DNA of 64,000 nucleotides from positions 62,001 to 126,000 of the forward strand of contig CAWGJL010000023.1 in the NCBI GenBank assembly GCA_963822765.1, in the 5' to 3' direction. Within the stretch, counting starts at the first letter, position 1. Each line of letters begins with the position of its first letter. Shown in pieces: positions 1-8,635 of the stretch. The translations under genes and the position numbers were made by a program. This DNA is from Palsa-504 sp963822765 (GTDB lineage: Bacteria > Actinomycetota > Actinomycetes > Streptosporangiales > Streptosporangiaceae). The notes below the pieces were generated by a model. The model was not told the origin of the DNA, searched no databases, and was given only the letters and a program-made list of their open reading frames with translations.

Positions 1-67
1 TGCGGCCCTCCGAGCCGGTGATGCCCTGGATCATGACCCGGCTCTGGCCGGTCAGGAAGATCGCCAC
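1..67 (-). CDS. sucD: Succinyl-CoA ligase alpha subunit, N-terminus only
   Basis: This is the first 22 or so codons of the ADP/GDP-forming succinyl-CoA synthetase alpha subunit, which pairs with SucC in the TCA cycle. The reading begins with GTG at 67 and runs VAIFLTGQSRVMIQGITGSE, the typical actinobacterial SucD start and the beginning of the CoA-binding Rossmann domain. The gene leaves the window at base 1, so its catalytic histidine is not visible. GTG at 67 is chosen because the ATG at 72 is in another frame and gives no SucD sequence. The start lies one base beyond the sucC stop codon, so the two genes are certainly co-transcribed and probably translationally coupled. Confidence 0.93.
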   Translation of the reverse strand, partial: MAIFLTGQSRVMIQGITGSEGR

Positions 68-68
68 C

Positions 69-1256
69 TCATGCTCCCTTCGCGGCTAGTTCCGCAGCCC
101 GTCTGGCCGCGCCGTCCATCGTGCCGACCTGCTCGACCACGCTGATCTTTGCCTCGTCCAGGATGCGCCGGCCCTCGGCGGCGTTGTTGCCGTCGAGCCG
201 GACCACGATCGGGCGGTCCACCTGCTCGCCGCGGCTGGTCAGCATGCCGATCGCCGAGACGATCCCGTTGGCCACCGCGTCGCAGGAGGTGATCCCGCCG
301 AAGACGTTCACGAACACGCTGCGCACGCTCGGGTCGGACAGCACGATCTCCAGGCCGTTGGCCATCACCTCGGCCGAGGCGCCGCCGCCGATGTCGAGGA
401 AGTTCGCCGGGCGGATGCCGCCGAACGGCTGGCCCGCGTAGGCCACCACGTCCAGGGTGGACATGACCAGGCCGGCGCCGTTGCCGATGATGCCGACCTG
501 GCCGTCGAGCTTGACGTAGTTCAGGTGCTTGGCCTTGGCCCGGGCCTCGATCGGGTCGGTGTCGCTGATGTCCTCGAACCGGGCGTGCTCCTGGCGGAAC
601 GAGGCGTTGTCGTCCAGCGTCACCTTCCCGTCGACCGCGAGGACCTGGCCGTCCTCGGTCAGCGCCATCGGATTGACCTCGACCAGCGTGGCGTCCTCGT
701 CGGTGAACATGGCCCACAGGCGTTCGGCCAGCAGGGCCGCGCCCGCGGCCGCCTCGGCCGGGATCCGGCCCGCGGCGATGATCTCCTGTGCCTTCGTGGC
801 GTCCACGCCGGTCAGCGCGGACACCGGGATGCGCGCCACCGCGCCCGGGGAGGTGTGCGCGACCTCCTCGATCTCCATGCCGCCCTGGACCGAGCAGATG
901 GCCAGGAACGTGCGGTTGGCCCGGTCCAGCAGGAAGGACAGGTAGTACTCGGCGGCGATGTCGACCGCCTGGGCGATGAGCACCGAGTGCACGGTGTGGC
1001 CCTTGATGTCCATGCCCAGGATCTGGCTGGCCTTGTCGTAGGCCTCGTCCGGGCCGTTGGCCAGCTTGACGCCGCCGGCCTTCCCGCGGCCGCCGGTCTT
1101 CACCTGGGCCTTGACCACGACCAGCGGATGGCCAGCGGCGGCGAACCCGGCCGCGGCCGCACGCGCCTCCTCCGCCGTGCGAGCCACCTGGCCGGCCTGC
1201 ACGGGGACGCCGTACTCGGCGAACAGTTCCTTCGCCTGATACTCAAACAAGTCCAC
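69..1256 (-). CDS. sucC: Succinyl-CoA ligase beta subunit
   Basis: SucC is the nucleotide-binding subunit of succinyl-CoA synthetase, the cytoplasmic TCA enzyme that interconverts succinyl-CoA and succinate with NTP formation. The 395-residue protein has the family length. It starts MDLFEYQAKELFAEYGVPV, followed by an ATP-grasp domain with the VVVKAQVKTGGRGKAGGVKL nucleotide-binding stretch at about residues 46-65. The metal-binding VEVNPMALTEDG lies near 190, and a C-terminal CoA-ligase domain carries FVNVFGGITSCD near 315. The GTG start at 1256 has GGAGAT nine bases upstream. The gene is intact in one frame, unlike many genes further right, and is directly followed by sucD. Confidence 0.97.
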   Translation of the reverse strand: MDLFEYQAKELFAEYGVPVQAGQVARTAEEARAAAAGFAAAGHPLVVVKAQVKTGGRGKAGGVKLANGPDEAYDKASQILGMDIKGHTVHSVLIAQAVDIAAEYYLSFLLDRANRTFLAICSVQGGMEIEEVAHTSPGAVARIPVSALTGVDATKAQEIIAAGRIPAEAAAGAALLAERLWAMFTDEDATLVEVNPMALTEDGQVLAVDGKVTLDDNASFRQEHARFEDISDTDPIEARAKAKHLNYVKLDGQVGIIGNGAGLVMSTLDVVAYAGQPFGGIRPANFLDIGGGASAEVMANGLEIVLSDPSVRSVFVNVFGGITSCDAVANGIVSAIGMLTSRGEQVDRPIVVRLDGNNAAEGRRILDEAKISVVEQVGTMDGAARRAAELAAKGA

Positions 1257-1483
1257 GCTTAATCTCCATCATTTCCGCCGGTCATTCGATCGGTAAACGT
1301 CTTGGCAGCCAGGTCCGCGACGGTCCGCACCGCGCGGTTACCGGCCATCTCGTCCGGATGGCCTGCACGAGGATCACGCGGGCCAGCCTAACGCTCCCGG
1401 TGGCTGAATGCTCAGCCAGCTTGCCAGCGCGAAGTCACCGATGGCATGCCGCTGTCTGTGATCAGGGCCACCTGGCCAGGGTG
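1257..1483. other. sucCD upstream region
   Basis: This should hold the sucCD promoter and leader, which read leftwards. A 29-codon frame, ATG at 1348 to TAA at 1259 (minus), ends just before the sucC start and overlaps its ribosome binding site. It could be a leader peptide or chance, and it resembles nothing I recognise. No convincing promoter boxes or hairpins were found. Confidence 0.3.
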
Positions 1484-1707
1484 CTGAGGAACGCGGGGTC
1501 AAGTCCGGATCGTGAAACCACTGCTCGTTCGGAATAATTAAATTCTTTTTTACCGAACGGGCCGTGGTGTCAGGACCCTGGACCTGGCAGGGCCAGCTCG
1601 GTGGTGACGGTCGCCGGGCGGCCCGGCAGGATCACGGACGAGCCCGTCGCGACGGCCACCTTCTTGCCGTCGGCGTCGAACACCTCCGAGGTGCCGATGG
1701 CCATGCT
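1484..1707 (+). repeat. Direct repeat, copy A (partner at 7155-7379)
   Basis: About 224 bases match 7155-7379 in the same orientation with only scattered differences. The repeat carries the last 46 codons of a thioesterase gene, an AT-rich inverted repeat, and about 40 bases of SDR coding sequence. Homology stops abruptly at 1707 (gccatgct, then different sequence). Copy B is in its natural context, the end of a complete thioesterase gene, so copy A is the derived one. The pair bounds about 5.4 kb containing the kinase, WD40 and DUF4397 genes. Confidence 0.9.
1570..1707 (-). pseudogene. C-terminal fragment of a PaaI-like thioesterase (duplicate)
   Basis: The minus strand reads MAIGTSEVFDADGKKVAVAT and ends in LALPGPGS and a stop at 1570. 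This is the last beta-strand segment of a hotdog thioesterase and is almost identical to the end of the complete gene at 7242-8328. No hotdog core lies upstream, where homology breaks at 1707. It is a non-functional by-product of the 225-bp duplication. Confidence 0.85.
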
Positions 1708-2390
1708 AAGAAAGCGAGCTGGTTGACAGGTGCTTAGCCAGCTTGCCCGGAGCGGGAAGGCACGCCGCAGGGCTGTCACCACGGGCCGTTCGGACAAAGA
1801 TCTTGATCAGGCTGGTCCGGGCCGATGACCTTCTCCGTCGTGATCAGGGCTTCTGCCGTGGGCCCGCTTCCGGTGACCTGGAAAACATTTATGCCGAACG
1901 GATCCAGGGTGACAGCTTCCAGGTCTTGGTCCCCGTTCAGCGTGGTGAGTGCGCGGTCGTCGGCCAGGACGGGCTTGAGGGTCAGCGTTTCGGCGGCGTG
2001 GCTAGCGAGCACGGCGAAGGTAGCGCCGTCGTCGCGGACCAGGCGGGCTGGGACATAGTGAACCATCGAGACGGCCTCGCGACCAAGGTCTGGCCGGTCC
2101 CGTGGGCGGCTAGAAGCTCTTCGCGTTCCAGGTGCTCATCGGCCCGGATACGCTGAGCTGGACGGCTTACGACGACTCGGGGCAGGTGGTCAGGCCAGCA
2201 GGGGATGATAGGGGTCCAGCGCGCTGACGCCGGGGGCAACGAGGCGTGCATCTCGACCTGGCAGCGCCGGGACGGCTGAACAGGTTAGGGCTGGACCGGC
2301 GGCGGGCAGCCGCGCTAGGGTCCGGAGTTGGTTAAAGCAGAACCGCGGGCTGGCCGCGACGACGAACGCGGCCGGCGCGGGTATGCACTG
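1708..2390 (-). pseudogene. Unrecognised coding remnant
   Basis: The best open stretch is on the minus strand, about 2066 down to 1776. It includes LTLKPVLADDRALTTLNGDQ and VTLDPFGINVFQVTGSG. The alternating hydrophobic pattern and the DPFGINVF phrase resemble the closing beta-sandwich of secreted or carbohydrate-active proteins, but I cannot name a family. A second piece in another frame (2251-1982) may continue it upstream. There is no plausible start or full domain, so this is probably the 3' remnant of a lost gene. The stretch 2252-2390 shows nothing. Confidence 0.35.
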
Positions 2391-3266
2391 TCAGCTCGGG
2401 TTGAACGGCCGCTGTCCGCTGCGGCTCAGCCGCCAGCCACCGGCCAGGGCGACAGCGCGCCGCCGCCGATCAGCACCAGCCATGGCAGTGGCGAGCCTGA
2501 GGCCGTGCGGCGCGGTGCCGCCGAACCCGGTGGAGGCGCCACCGGTGGGTGTCTGGCAGGCCCCGGCGGCATCGGTCAGGTTGACGATCTGAATGCCGCC
2601 GCAGGGTGCGTCGATGACGATCTCGGTGTGGACGGTACCGCGGTAAGCGTGACCGGCAGGCTAGTGTTCTCTTGGGGGCGGTCGCGCTCATGGTCCAGGT
2701 CCCGGACGGGATGGGCGCCTGGGGACTCACGCTGCCGGGCGCCGCATCGGTGGTGATGTTGCCCGGGGTTCCGGGGGCGCAACTGCAGTGGAACGTCACC
2801 TGCTGCTGGTTGACGGCGGCCTGGATCACCCGCACGAGGGACTTGCACTTCGGCGTGGTCAGGTAGTTGTAGATGACCTTGAGCTGGCCTTGCTGGGCGC
2901 TGGCCCGCAACGGCACCACCGTGTACGCGCCGCCAGCCTTGACCGTCAGGCTGACGGACCAGACCGGATTGCTCGACGCGGAGGACAAGGCGGTGCGCAT
3001 CTTGACGCTGTAGCCGCAGGCGCTAACGGCCTGATAGGGAAGTATCGTCCCGTAGGCGACGTCGTCCAGCACGAACTGAGGGCTGGAACTGCCCGACGAA
3101 TACAGGTAAATGTCTACCGGCGACGGATACTCAGACAAGTTACCGAGGCTGATGAACCCGGTACTCCCGGCGCGGGGGCCGCCGAGGCGCTGGCCGGAAT
3201 GCCGACCAGCAGAGCCGAGAAGGCAAGCAACACGGCCGGCCGCCAGGGCATGACACGATAATTCAT
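2391..3266 (-). pseudogene. Secreted/anchored DUF4397 protein, frameshifted
   Basis: ATG at 3266 follows a strong GGGAGG site and begins a signal peptide (MNYRVMPWRPAVLLAFSALL, ending near ASASAAPAPG). After a one-base frame change near 3165 comes a DUF4397 domain, GNLSEYPSPVDIYLYSSG through NPVWSVSLTVKAGGAYTVVP to SLVRVIQAAVNQQQVTFHCS. DUF4397 is a beta-sandwich domain of exported proteins with no assigned activity. Further frame changes near 2670 and 2470 precede a Gly/Ala-rich tail that, once corrected, gives a hydrophobic segment (LPWLVLIGGGALS) and a basic end, as in membrane-anchored family members. The domain is very similar to the extracellular part of the kinase at 4620-6753, so one copy arose from the other. 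Confidence 0.7.
2544..3162 (+). repeat. DUF4397 duplication, copy 1
   Basis: About 619 bases align in the same orientation with 4638-5256 at roughly 85-90% identity by eye, with long identical blocks such as aatgccgccg and gtcgatgacg. The repeat covers the DUF4397 domain but not the upstream signal-peptide or kinase sequence, so the copied unit is the extracellular domain itself. Confidence 0.8.
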
Positions 3267-3653
3267 ATTAGATCCCTCCCACAGTGCGGAAATCTCTTTC
3301 CGCCTACCCCACTCCAGGAGACGCAGCGCGCCAAAACCACACGGGCGACCAGACGAGTCGTTATCGATCTCGTTGGGGCGAGGTCACCAGGGAACGAATG
3401 AGACGCTGTGCTCACAGTAGAGGTCGAATTGCGCTATAGCAACAGGTCAATCTGAGCCTCGATGCGGACGTTATCCACAAAACTCTCAGATCGGAATCGA
3501 AAACAGGACACGCTGGCTGACTGTGCACGCATCTGGACTGCGCGTGTGCGGAAGGGATCAGAGACGTTCCCCGGCTTACGAGGCAGATCAAAGGCGCTGG
3601 GACGGGGATGGAGGTCAGAGTCTGCAGGTCAGGCGAGCGTGCCGGGTACGCGG
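3267..3653. other. Intergenic region between WD40 and DUF4397 genes
   Basis: This 387-base stretch lies upstream of the DUF4397 gene and downstream of the WD40 gene (both minus strand). It is less GC-rich than its surroundings. I see no recognisable protein, RNA or hairpin in it. It probably carries the DUF4397 gene promoter. Confidence 0.4.
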
Positions 3654-4603
3654 CTACCTGACCCGGCCGCACGGGCAGTTATGCCCGCCAGCTGATGCGG
3701 GTAACTTCGCATACCAGAGGAAGACGATGCCGTTCTGATCGCCAGTGGCCAGTTCCTTGCCATCGGCGCTGAATACCACCGAGTTTATTTCCACATTGCT
3801 AAGCTCGCCGAGGGTTGTCACCGGCTTGCCGGTAACGACATTCCAGAGGTACGTACGGCCATTGTTATCACTGGCCGCCAGGGTCGTGCAATCTGGGCTG
3901 AAGGCGACGGAGATCACGCCGCTGCTGACAGGGTCGGAGAGGCTGGAGATCGGCTTGCCGGTGGCGGCATTCCACAGGTACGTGCGGCCGTTGCTATCGC
4001 CGGCGGCCACGAACTTGCCGTCCGGGCTGAACGCGACCGAGTTCACCCCCTTGCTGACAGAGTCGGAGAGAGTAGGTGACCGGCTTGCCGGTCGCGACAT
4101 TCCACAGGTACGCGCGGCCGTTGCAATCGCCGGCAGCCACGACCTTGCCGTCCGGGCTGAACGCGACCGAGTTCACCCCCTTGCTGACAGAGTCGGAGAG
4201 AGTGGAGACCGGCTTGCCGGTGGCGACATTCCACAGGTACGCGCGGCCGTTGCTATCGCCGGCAGCCACGATCTTGCCGTCCGGGCTGAACGCGACCGAA
4301 TACGCGCCGTCACTGCCGGAGTCGATGAAAGGAGGCAGTCTGGCTACCAGTGGCGACATCCCGCAGATACGTGTTGCCGGTGTTATCGGTGGCGGCCAGG
4401 GTCTTGCCTCCGGGCTGAACGCGATCGCGGTTATGCTCGCGTTCCCGAAACTGCTGGTGCAGCGGGCGGCGGCGATATCCCACAGGCAGATCTGTAGCAG
4501 AGGCTATGGCCAGCGTGATGCCGGACGGGCTGAAGGACAGAGCTGCTATAGGGACGAAACGCCAGGCAGCCGGGAGATTGACAGGGACGCGCCGGTAGCT
4601 CAC
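3654..4603 (-). pseudogene. Seven-bladed WD40 beta-propeller protein, frameshifted
   Basis: Joining frames gives seven WD40 repeats. The motifs are SFSPSGITLAIAS; AFSPEGKTLAATDNTGNTYL; three close copies of VAFSPDGKxVAAGDxNGRxY ending LWNVATGKPV; VAFSPDCTTLAASDNNGRTY; and a last blade ending GIVFLWYAKLP. Seven blades close a propeller, so the protein would be a complete small scaffold of about 300 residues with no other domain. GTG at 4603 is the likeliest start, 17 bases past the kinase stop at 4620. Frame changes lie near 4080, 4340 and 4480. In actinobacteria such propellers are often fused to Ser/Thr kinases. Here the propeller directly follows one, so it may be its partner or a split-off part. 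Confidence 0.72.
3955..4290 (+). repeat. Near-identical tandem WD40 blade units
   Basis: Blades 3-5 are encoded by tandem units of about 126 bases, for example the segments beginning acgcgcggccgttgc near 4109 and 4235. Differences are few, including one extra base near 4073 that breaks the frame. The near-identity at DNA level points to recent unit duplication or gene conversion. Confidence 0.8.
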
Positions 4604-4619
4604 GGAGGTACCGGCAGAT

Positions 4620-6753
4620 CAGGCAGAAGTGACGCGGGTGGGTGCCTGGCAGCCCGGCGGCATCGGTCAGGTTGATGATCTGAATGCCGCCGCCGGGCGC
4701 GTCGATGACGATCTCGGTGTGGACGGTACCCGCGGTCAGCGTGACCGGCAAGCTGGTCTTAGAGCTGGGGCTGGTCGCGCTCATGGTCCAGGTCCCGGAC
4801 GGAATGATCGCCTGGGGACTAGACGGTGCCGGGTGCCGCGTCGGTGGTGATGTTGCCCGGGTCGCCAGGAGCGCAACTGCAGTGGAACGTCACCTGCTGC
4901 TGATTGACGGCAGCCTGGATCACCCGCACGAAGGACTTGCCCTTCGGCGTGGTCAGGTTGTTGTCGATGACCTTGAGCTGGCCTTGCTGGGCGCTGGACC
5001 GCAAGGGCACCACCGTGTACGTGCCGCCCGCCTTCACCGTGAGGCTGACAGACCACACGGGATTGCTCGACGCCGACGACCCGGCAGCGCGCATCTTGAC
5101 GCTGTAGGCACCAGCGTTCACGGCCCGGTACGGCAGTATCGTCCCGTAGGCCACGCTGTGCTGGACGAACTGAGAGCTGGAAGCGCCGGACGAATACAGG
5201 TATATGTCCACCGGGGTCGGATTCTCGGACAAGTTACCGAGACTGACAAATCCGGTGCTGGCGGCCGCCGGACCAGAGGATGCCGACCGGCCAGAGGAGG
5301 CCGACGGACCCGACGATATGAAGGGAATCGTGATCGCCGCGGCCAGGATCGCGCAGACCAGCGCGAGCACCGGGAGACGATGACGCTTGACCCAGACGAT
5401 TACCGGGCTGCCGCCGCCGGGCGGGAGCTCCGGGGGCAGTGCGACTGGGCGTCTGCGGCCGGAGATCGGTCTCCGCAGCGGCCCTGGGGCAGACGTCGGT
5501 CTTGGCCGCCGGCGTCGGCTGATCGCGCTCGCGGGGCGGTTCGGCGCCGTCGGCCAGCTCGGCACCGACCGGATCGGCCGCGGCGATCGCGGCTGGGGGA
5601 GATTCGACCACCGTCGGCAACTGGACATCGGATATACCGGGCAGGCTGGACACCGCCGTGGGCGGCGGCGATGGCGTCTCGTCGCCCTGATCGGGAATGA
5701 CCATCCCGGTGGCGGTCGGCGTAACGGAGATCAGTCGCTGGTGTCTCGACGGTGCCGGGCGGGGGTGACTCGACGGTGCCGGGCGAGGTGCTGCCGCCAA
5801 GCGAACCGAGCTTTGCGTCTGCGGCCGGGTCCGGCGCGTACGACGGCATCGAGTACGGGGGCGGCCCGGCGGAGCTGCGGCGATGATAGGAGGTAAGGCC
5901 GAGCGCAGCGCGCAGCGCGTCGGCGAAGTCCCCGCACGAGTCGTACCGTTTCTCCGCGGTCTTGGCCATGGCTTTGGCTACGACCTGATCGACGGCGACG
6001 GGCAGTCCGGCCGGATGGAGATCAGGGACGGGGGCGGCTCGGTCAGGTGCGCGTAGATGACCGCGGGGAGCGAGTCCCGCTGGAACGGCACCGTTCCGGT
6101 CAGCAGCTGAACCGTCACGCAGGCCAGCGAGTACTGATCGGTGCGGCCGTCCACCGGCTGGCCGCTGATCTGCTCGGCGCCATGTAGTCCGGAGTGCCGA
6201 GATTGCTGCTGCACCCCGGTCAGGCTGCCCAGCGCCGCGCCCTTGACGATCCCGAAGTCCGACAGGTACACGTGATCGGGCTGGCCCGCTCTCGCGTCGA
6301 CCAGGATGTTCCCGGGCTTGACGTCGCGGTGCACCAGCTCCGCGCCGTGCGCGGCGTCCAGCGCCGAGGCCCCGGGGAGACGAAGTCCGCGGCCCGGTCC
6401 GGCGCCAGCGCGCCGTCGCGCTCCAGCACCTGCCGCAGGTCACCGCCTGCACGTACCGCATCGCGATGAACAGCACCCGTCGGCCTCGCCGGCCTCGTAC
6501 ACCGGGATGATGTGCGGATCATCCACCGCCGCCGCGGCGCGTGACTCGCGATGAACCGCCGCCGGAACTCCGGACTGGAGGAGGCCAGGGCCGGCGAGAG
6601 GATCTTCAGCGCGACGGGCGGCCCAGCCGCTGTCCAGGGCCCGGAACACGACGCGAAGCCGCCCCGCCCGACCTGCTGCTCCAGGCGGTACCCGGCCAGC
6701 ACTGAGCCCGACCGGAACTCGGTCAGCTGCGCCGGGAAATCCTCGCTCAACAC
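4620..6753 (-). pseudogene. Transmembrane Ser/Thr protein kinase with extracellular DUF4397 domain, frameshifted
   Basis: This is a PknB-like receptor kinase. GTG at 6753 follows a GGGGGGAGG site and gives VLSEDFPAQLTEF, then the glycine loop VGRGGFA and the VALKILSP lysine motif. Further on are VHRDVKPGNILVDA (catalytic loop), YLSDFGIVKGA (DFG), DQYSLACVTVQLLTG and a kinase C-lobe ending AKTAEKRYDSCGDFADALRA. A Pro/Thr-rich linker leads to one membrane helix (RHRLPVLALVCAILAAAITI, around 5380) and an outside DUF4397 domain (5250-4640). The corrected gene ends at a TGA at 4620. At least five frame changes lie near 5630, 5970, 6190, 6440 and 6640, and another near 4820. A DUF4397 sensor differs from the usual PASTA or propeller sensors. 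The 3' neighbour is the WD40 gene. Confidence 0.75.
4638..5256 (+). repeat. DUF4397 duplication, copy 2
   Basis: This is the partner of 2544-3162 in the same orientation. It is the extracellular domain of the kinase gene. Divergence begins at the membrane-helix side (right end) and at the 3' end of the gene (left end). Confidence 0.8.
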
Positions 6754-6980
6754 CCCTCCCCCCAAGCTGCGCCGCCGCCCCCGAACCTCTCCTGATTGTG
6801 CACCGGCATACGCGTTCGCGGCGTTCTCAATTATCTGATCTATCGGTTCCTGCTACAACATGGAATCCGAGTAAATCAGCGAGATCGTGAGGTGCCAGAC
6901 GGCTGAGGCGCGGACTGCTCGGGCGCGGTATAGCGACGGCATGCCGCCGATGCCCAGCTGGGGCTGGGGTGAGCCCCGCC
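6754..6980. promoter_or_regulatory. Upstream region of the kinase gene
   Basis: This region separates the kinase start at 6753 from the SDR fragment. It has less GC-rich patches (around 6825-6870) as expected for a promoter, but I cannot assign -35 or -10 boxes. No other gene was recognised. Confidence 0.3.
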
Positions 6981-7193
6981 CTACCAGCTCTGACCCGAGC
7001 GCAGCGTGACGCGGTCTTGCTCGCCGGGCTGCATGACACATCCGCAGGTCTGAGCCATCCAGTAGCAGCCGTTGAGGTTGATGTCGATGACCTCGCGGAA
7101 CTGCTCGGGCGTCTCGCGCATGGCTGGCCCGGCGGTCCAGTCCTCGCGCCGCCTGCCGAGGAACGCGAGGTCGAGCCCGGATCGTGAAACCAC
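6981..7193 (-). pseudogene. Short-chain dehydrogenase (SDR) internal fragment
   Basis: The minus strand carries ETPEQFREVIDINLNGCYWM followed by AQTCGCVMQPGEQ. This is the alpha-E / beta-5 region of classical SDR enzymes, where the conserved Asn of NLNG sits. The N-terminal TGxxxGxG nucleotide loop and the C-terminal YxxxK active site are missing on either side. About 70 residues remain, so this cannot be functional. The upstream part of the fragment lies inside direct repeat B, so a trace of the same SDR is also found near 1484-1520. Confidence 0.7.
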
Positions 7194-7379
7194 TGCTCGT
7201 TCGGTATAATTTAATTCTTTTTTACCGAACGGTCCGTGGTGTCAGGACCCCGGACCTGGCAGCGCCAGCTCGGTGGTGACGGTCGCCGGGCGGCCCGGCA
7301 GGATCACGGACGAGCCCGTCGCGACGGCCACCTTCTTGCCGTCGGCGTCGAACACCTCCGAGGTGCCGATGGCCATGCT
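7155..7379 (+). repeat. Direct repeat, copy B (partner at 1484-1707)
   Basis: About 225 bases match copy A. The block spans the SDR/thioesterase junction, including an AT-rich palindromic spacer and the 3' end of the complete thioesterase gene. This is probably the donor copy. Confidence 0.9.
7198..7231. promoter_or_regulatory. AT-rich inverted repeat downstream of thioesterase
   Basis: The arms cgttcggta (7198-7206) and taccgaacg (7223-7231) are perfect 9-bp inverted repeats around an AT-rich 16-base centre. Copy A at 1526-1559 keeps 7 bp of each arm. The element sits just past the thioesterase stop. It may be a terminator-like hairpin or a regulator-binding palindrome of TetR type. Confidence 0.5.
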
Positions 7380-8328
7380 CCGGCCGCGATGGATCACCGT
7401 CCCCGCGCCGTGAGGTCACGACCGTCGGGGGCGACCGGGCGCAGGAAATACACCTTGAGGTCCACGGGACCGAACGCCGTGCCGGCTGGAGCGTGGTCTG
7501 CACCGCGCCGTCGATGGCCGTGCAGGCCAGCATGGCGATGGCGCCGCCGTAGAGCCGTCCCTGGACCGGCGCGCACAGCCACTCGCTGGCCGGCATCCGC
7601 CAGGTCGTGCTGCCCGCCTCCGCCTGCACCGGGGCGATCCCGCAGAAACGGACGATCGGGGGGCCGGCAGGTCACCGGCGATGAGGGACCGCAACACGCC
7701 GAGGCCGTCCGTGCGGTCCCAGATCTCCTGGGGCAGGACCGCGCCCGCCGGCGCTGGTACGGATGGGGCGACGGCCAGTCCGGCTCCAGCCGCCGGGCGG
7801 GTGCTTCAGCGCCTGCTCGACCACCTCCCACGGCACCTGCACGCGCGGCTGGATCGCGCACCGGGTGCTCGTCACCGCGACCAGGCGGCCCGCCTCGTCG
7901 GTGACCTCGACCAGCGACACGCCGGTGGTCTGGCCGGCGTGGATCAGGCCCTTGGCCGTCAGCGTCCCGCTCTGCGGCACGACGGTGCGCAGGAACCTGA
8001 GCGAGATCTCGGCCGTGGTGAACGGCGTGGCGGGCGGCAAGGCGGTCTGGACCGTACATCCCAGCGGCGCGTCGACCAGGATGGCGAGGGTGGCGCCGGA
8101 GACGACGCCCTGGGGGAACAGCAGCCAGTCGGTCACCGGCATGGTGAACGTCACGCCGCCCGGCTCGACGGCGGCGGGCCGGAACCCGAACAGGTAGCCG
8201 GCCGGCGGGCCAAGCCCGCTGTCCAGCATGCTGCGGAGCAGGTCGAGCCCGGACAGGGCGGCGAACTGCCCGGGGTCGGTATAGAACCCGCGAACCGGTT
8301 CTTCCCAGATCGGCAGCCCGGGATTCAT
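7242..8328 (-). pseudogene. Double-hotdog PaaI-like thioesterase, frameshifted
   Basis: Two tandem hotdog domains are visible. The first (ATG 8328, MNPGLPIWEEPVRGFYTDPG) has MPVTDWLLFPQGVVSGATLA, the helix-start segment typical of acyl-CoA thioesterases, and ends near FLRTVVPQSGTLTAKGLIHA. The second has MPASEWLCAPVQGRLYGGAI and ends at LALPGPGS with a stop at 7242. Hotdog thioesterases hydrolyse acyl-CoA esters in the cytoplasm, and double-domain versions form pseudo-dimers. Frame changes lie near 7760, 7660, 7490 and 7400, so as written no full product is made. The gene is divergent from the membrane-protein cluster to the right. Its last third is duplicated at 1484-1707. Confidence 0.75.
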
Positions 8329-8453
8329 GTGCTGGCTCCTCTATGACGGTGCGTCAGCGACAGCATGCGCGGGCCGCCTTCTCCCCCGCAGGCTCTTTCG
8401 GTATCCGATGCAACGGTTGACGATATACCGGATTCCGATCTAGGCTGCCTCGT
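8329..8453. promoter_or_regulatory. Divergent promoter region
   Basis: This is the shared upstream region of the thioesterase (minus) and the small membrane protein (plus). It contains partly symmetric tcggtatccg and ataccggattccga segments at about 8398-8440, suggestive of an operator. No boxes were assigned. Confidence 0.35.
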
Positions 8454-8633
8454 ATGCTGCAGACGGACTCCGGCGCGGGCGGCGCCGGACAGGAAGCACC
8501 GTTGACGCGCCCGCCCGGCGTACGCGGACTCGTCGTCGTGCTCTGGATCACCGCGACGCTGGGCGTCGTCGTGTTCGTGGCGCTGGTCATCGTGCCGGCG
8601 GCGAGTGCCGCCGGCGGCTGCGGCGGAGGCTGA
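8454..8633 (+). CDS. Small single-pass membrane protein (59 aa)
   Basis: A 59-codon frame starts at ATG 8454. It encodes a polar N-terminus, one strong membrane helix (GLVVVLWITATLGVVVFVAL, residues about 30-52) and a Gly/Cys-rich end (SAAGGCGGG). It stops three bases before the start of the next gene, so the two are almost certainly co-transcribed. I do not recognise a family. Its position suggests a subunit or accessory peptide of the membrane protein at 8636. Confidence 0.6.
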   Translation: MLQTDSGAGGAGQEAPLTRPPGVRGLVVVLWITATLGVVVFVALVIVPAASAAGGCGGG

Positions 8634-8635
8634 GC

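Noticed and set aside
3955..4290. Regular repeats that could be taken for a CRISPR array
   Set aside because: The units are contiguous, encode WD40 blades in frame and lack unique spacers.
7201..7210. TATAAT-like sequence in the AT-rich spacer of repeat B as a promoter
   Set aside because: There is no -35 partner and no plausible downstream gene on the plus strand. Copy A lacks the perfect hexamer.
1484..7379. Reading the 225-bp repeats as attachment sites of an integrative element
   Set aside because: No integrase, excisionase, transfer or tRNA gene lies between or next to them, and the repeats include ordinary coding sequence.
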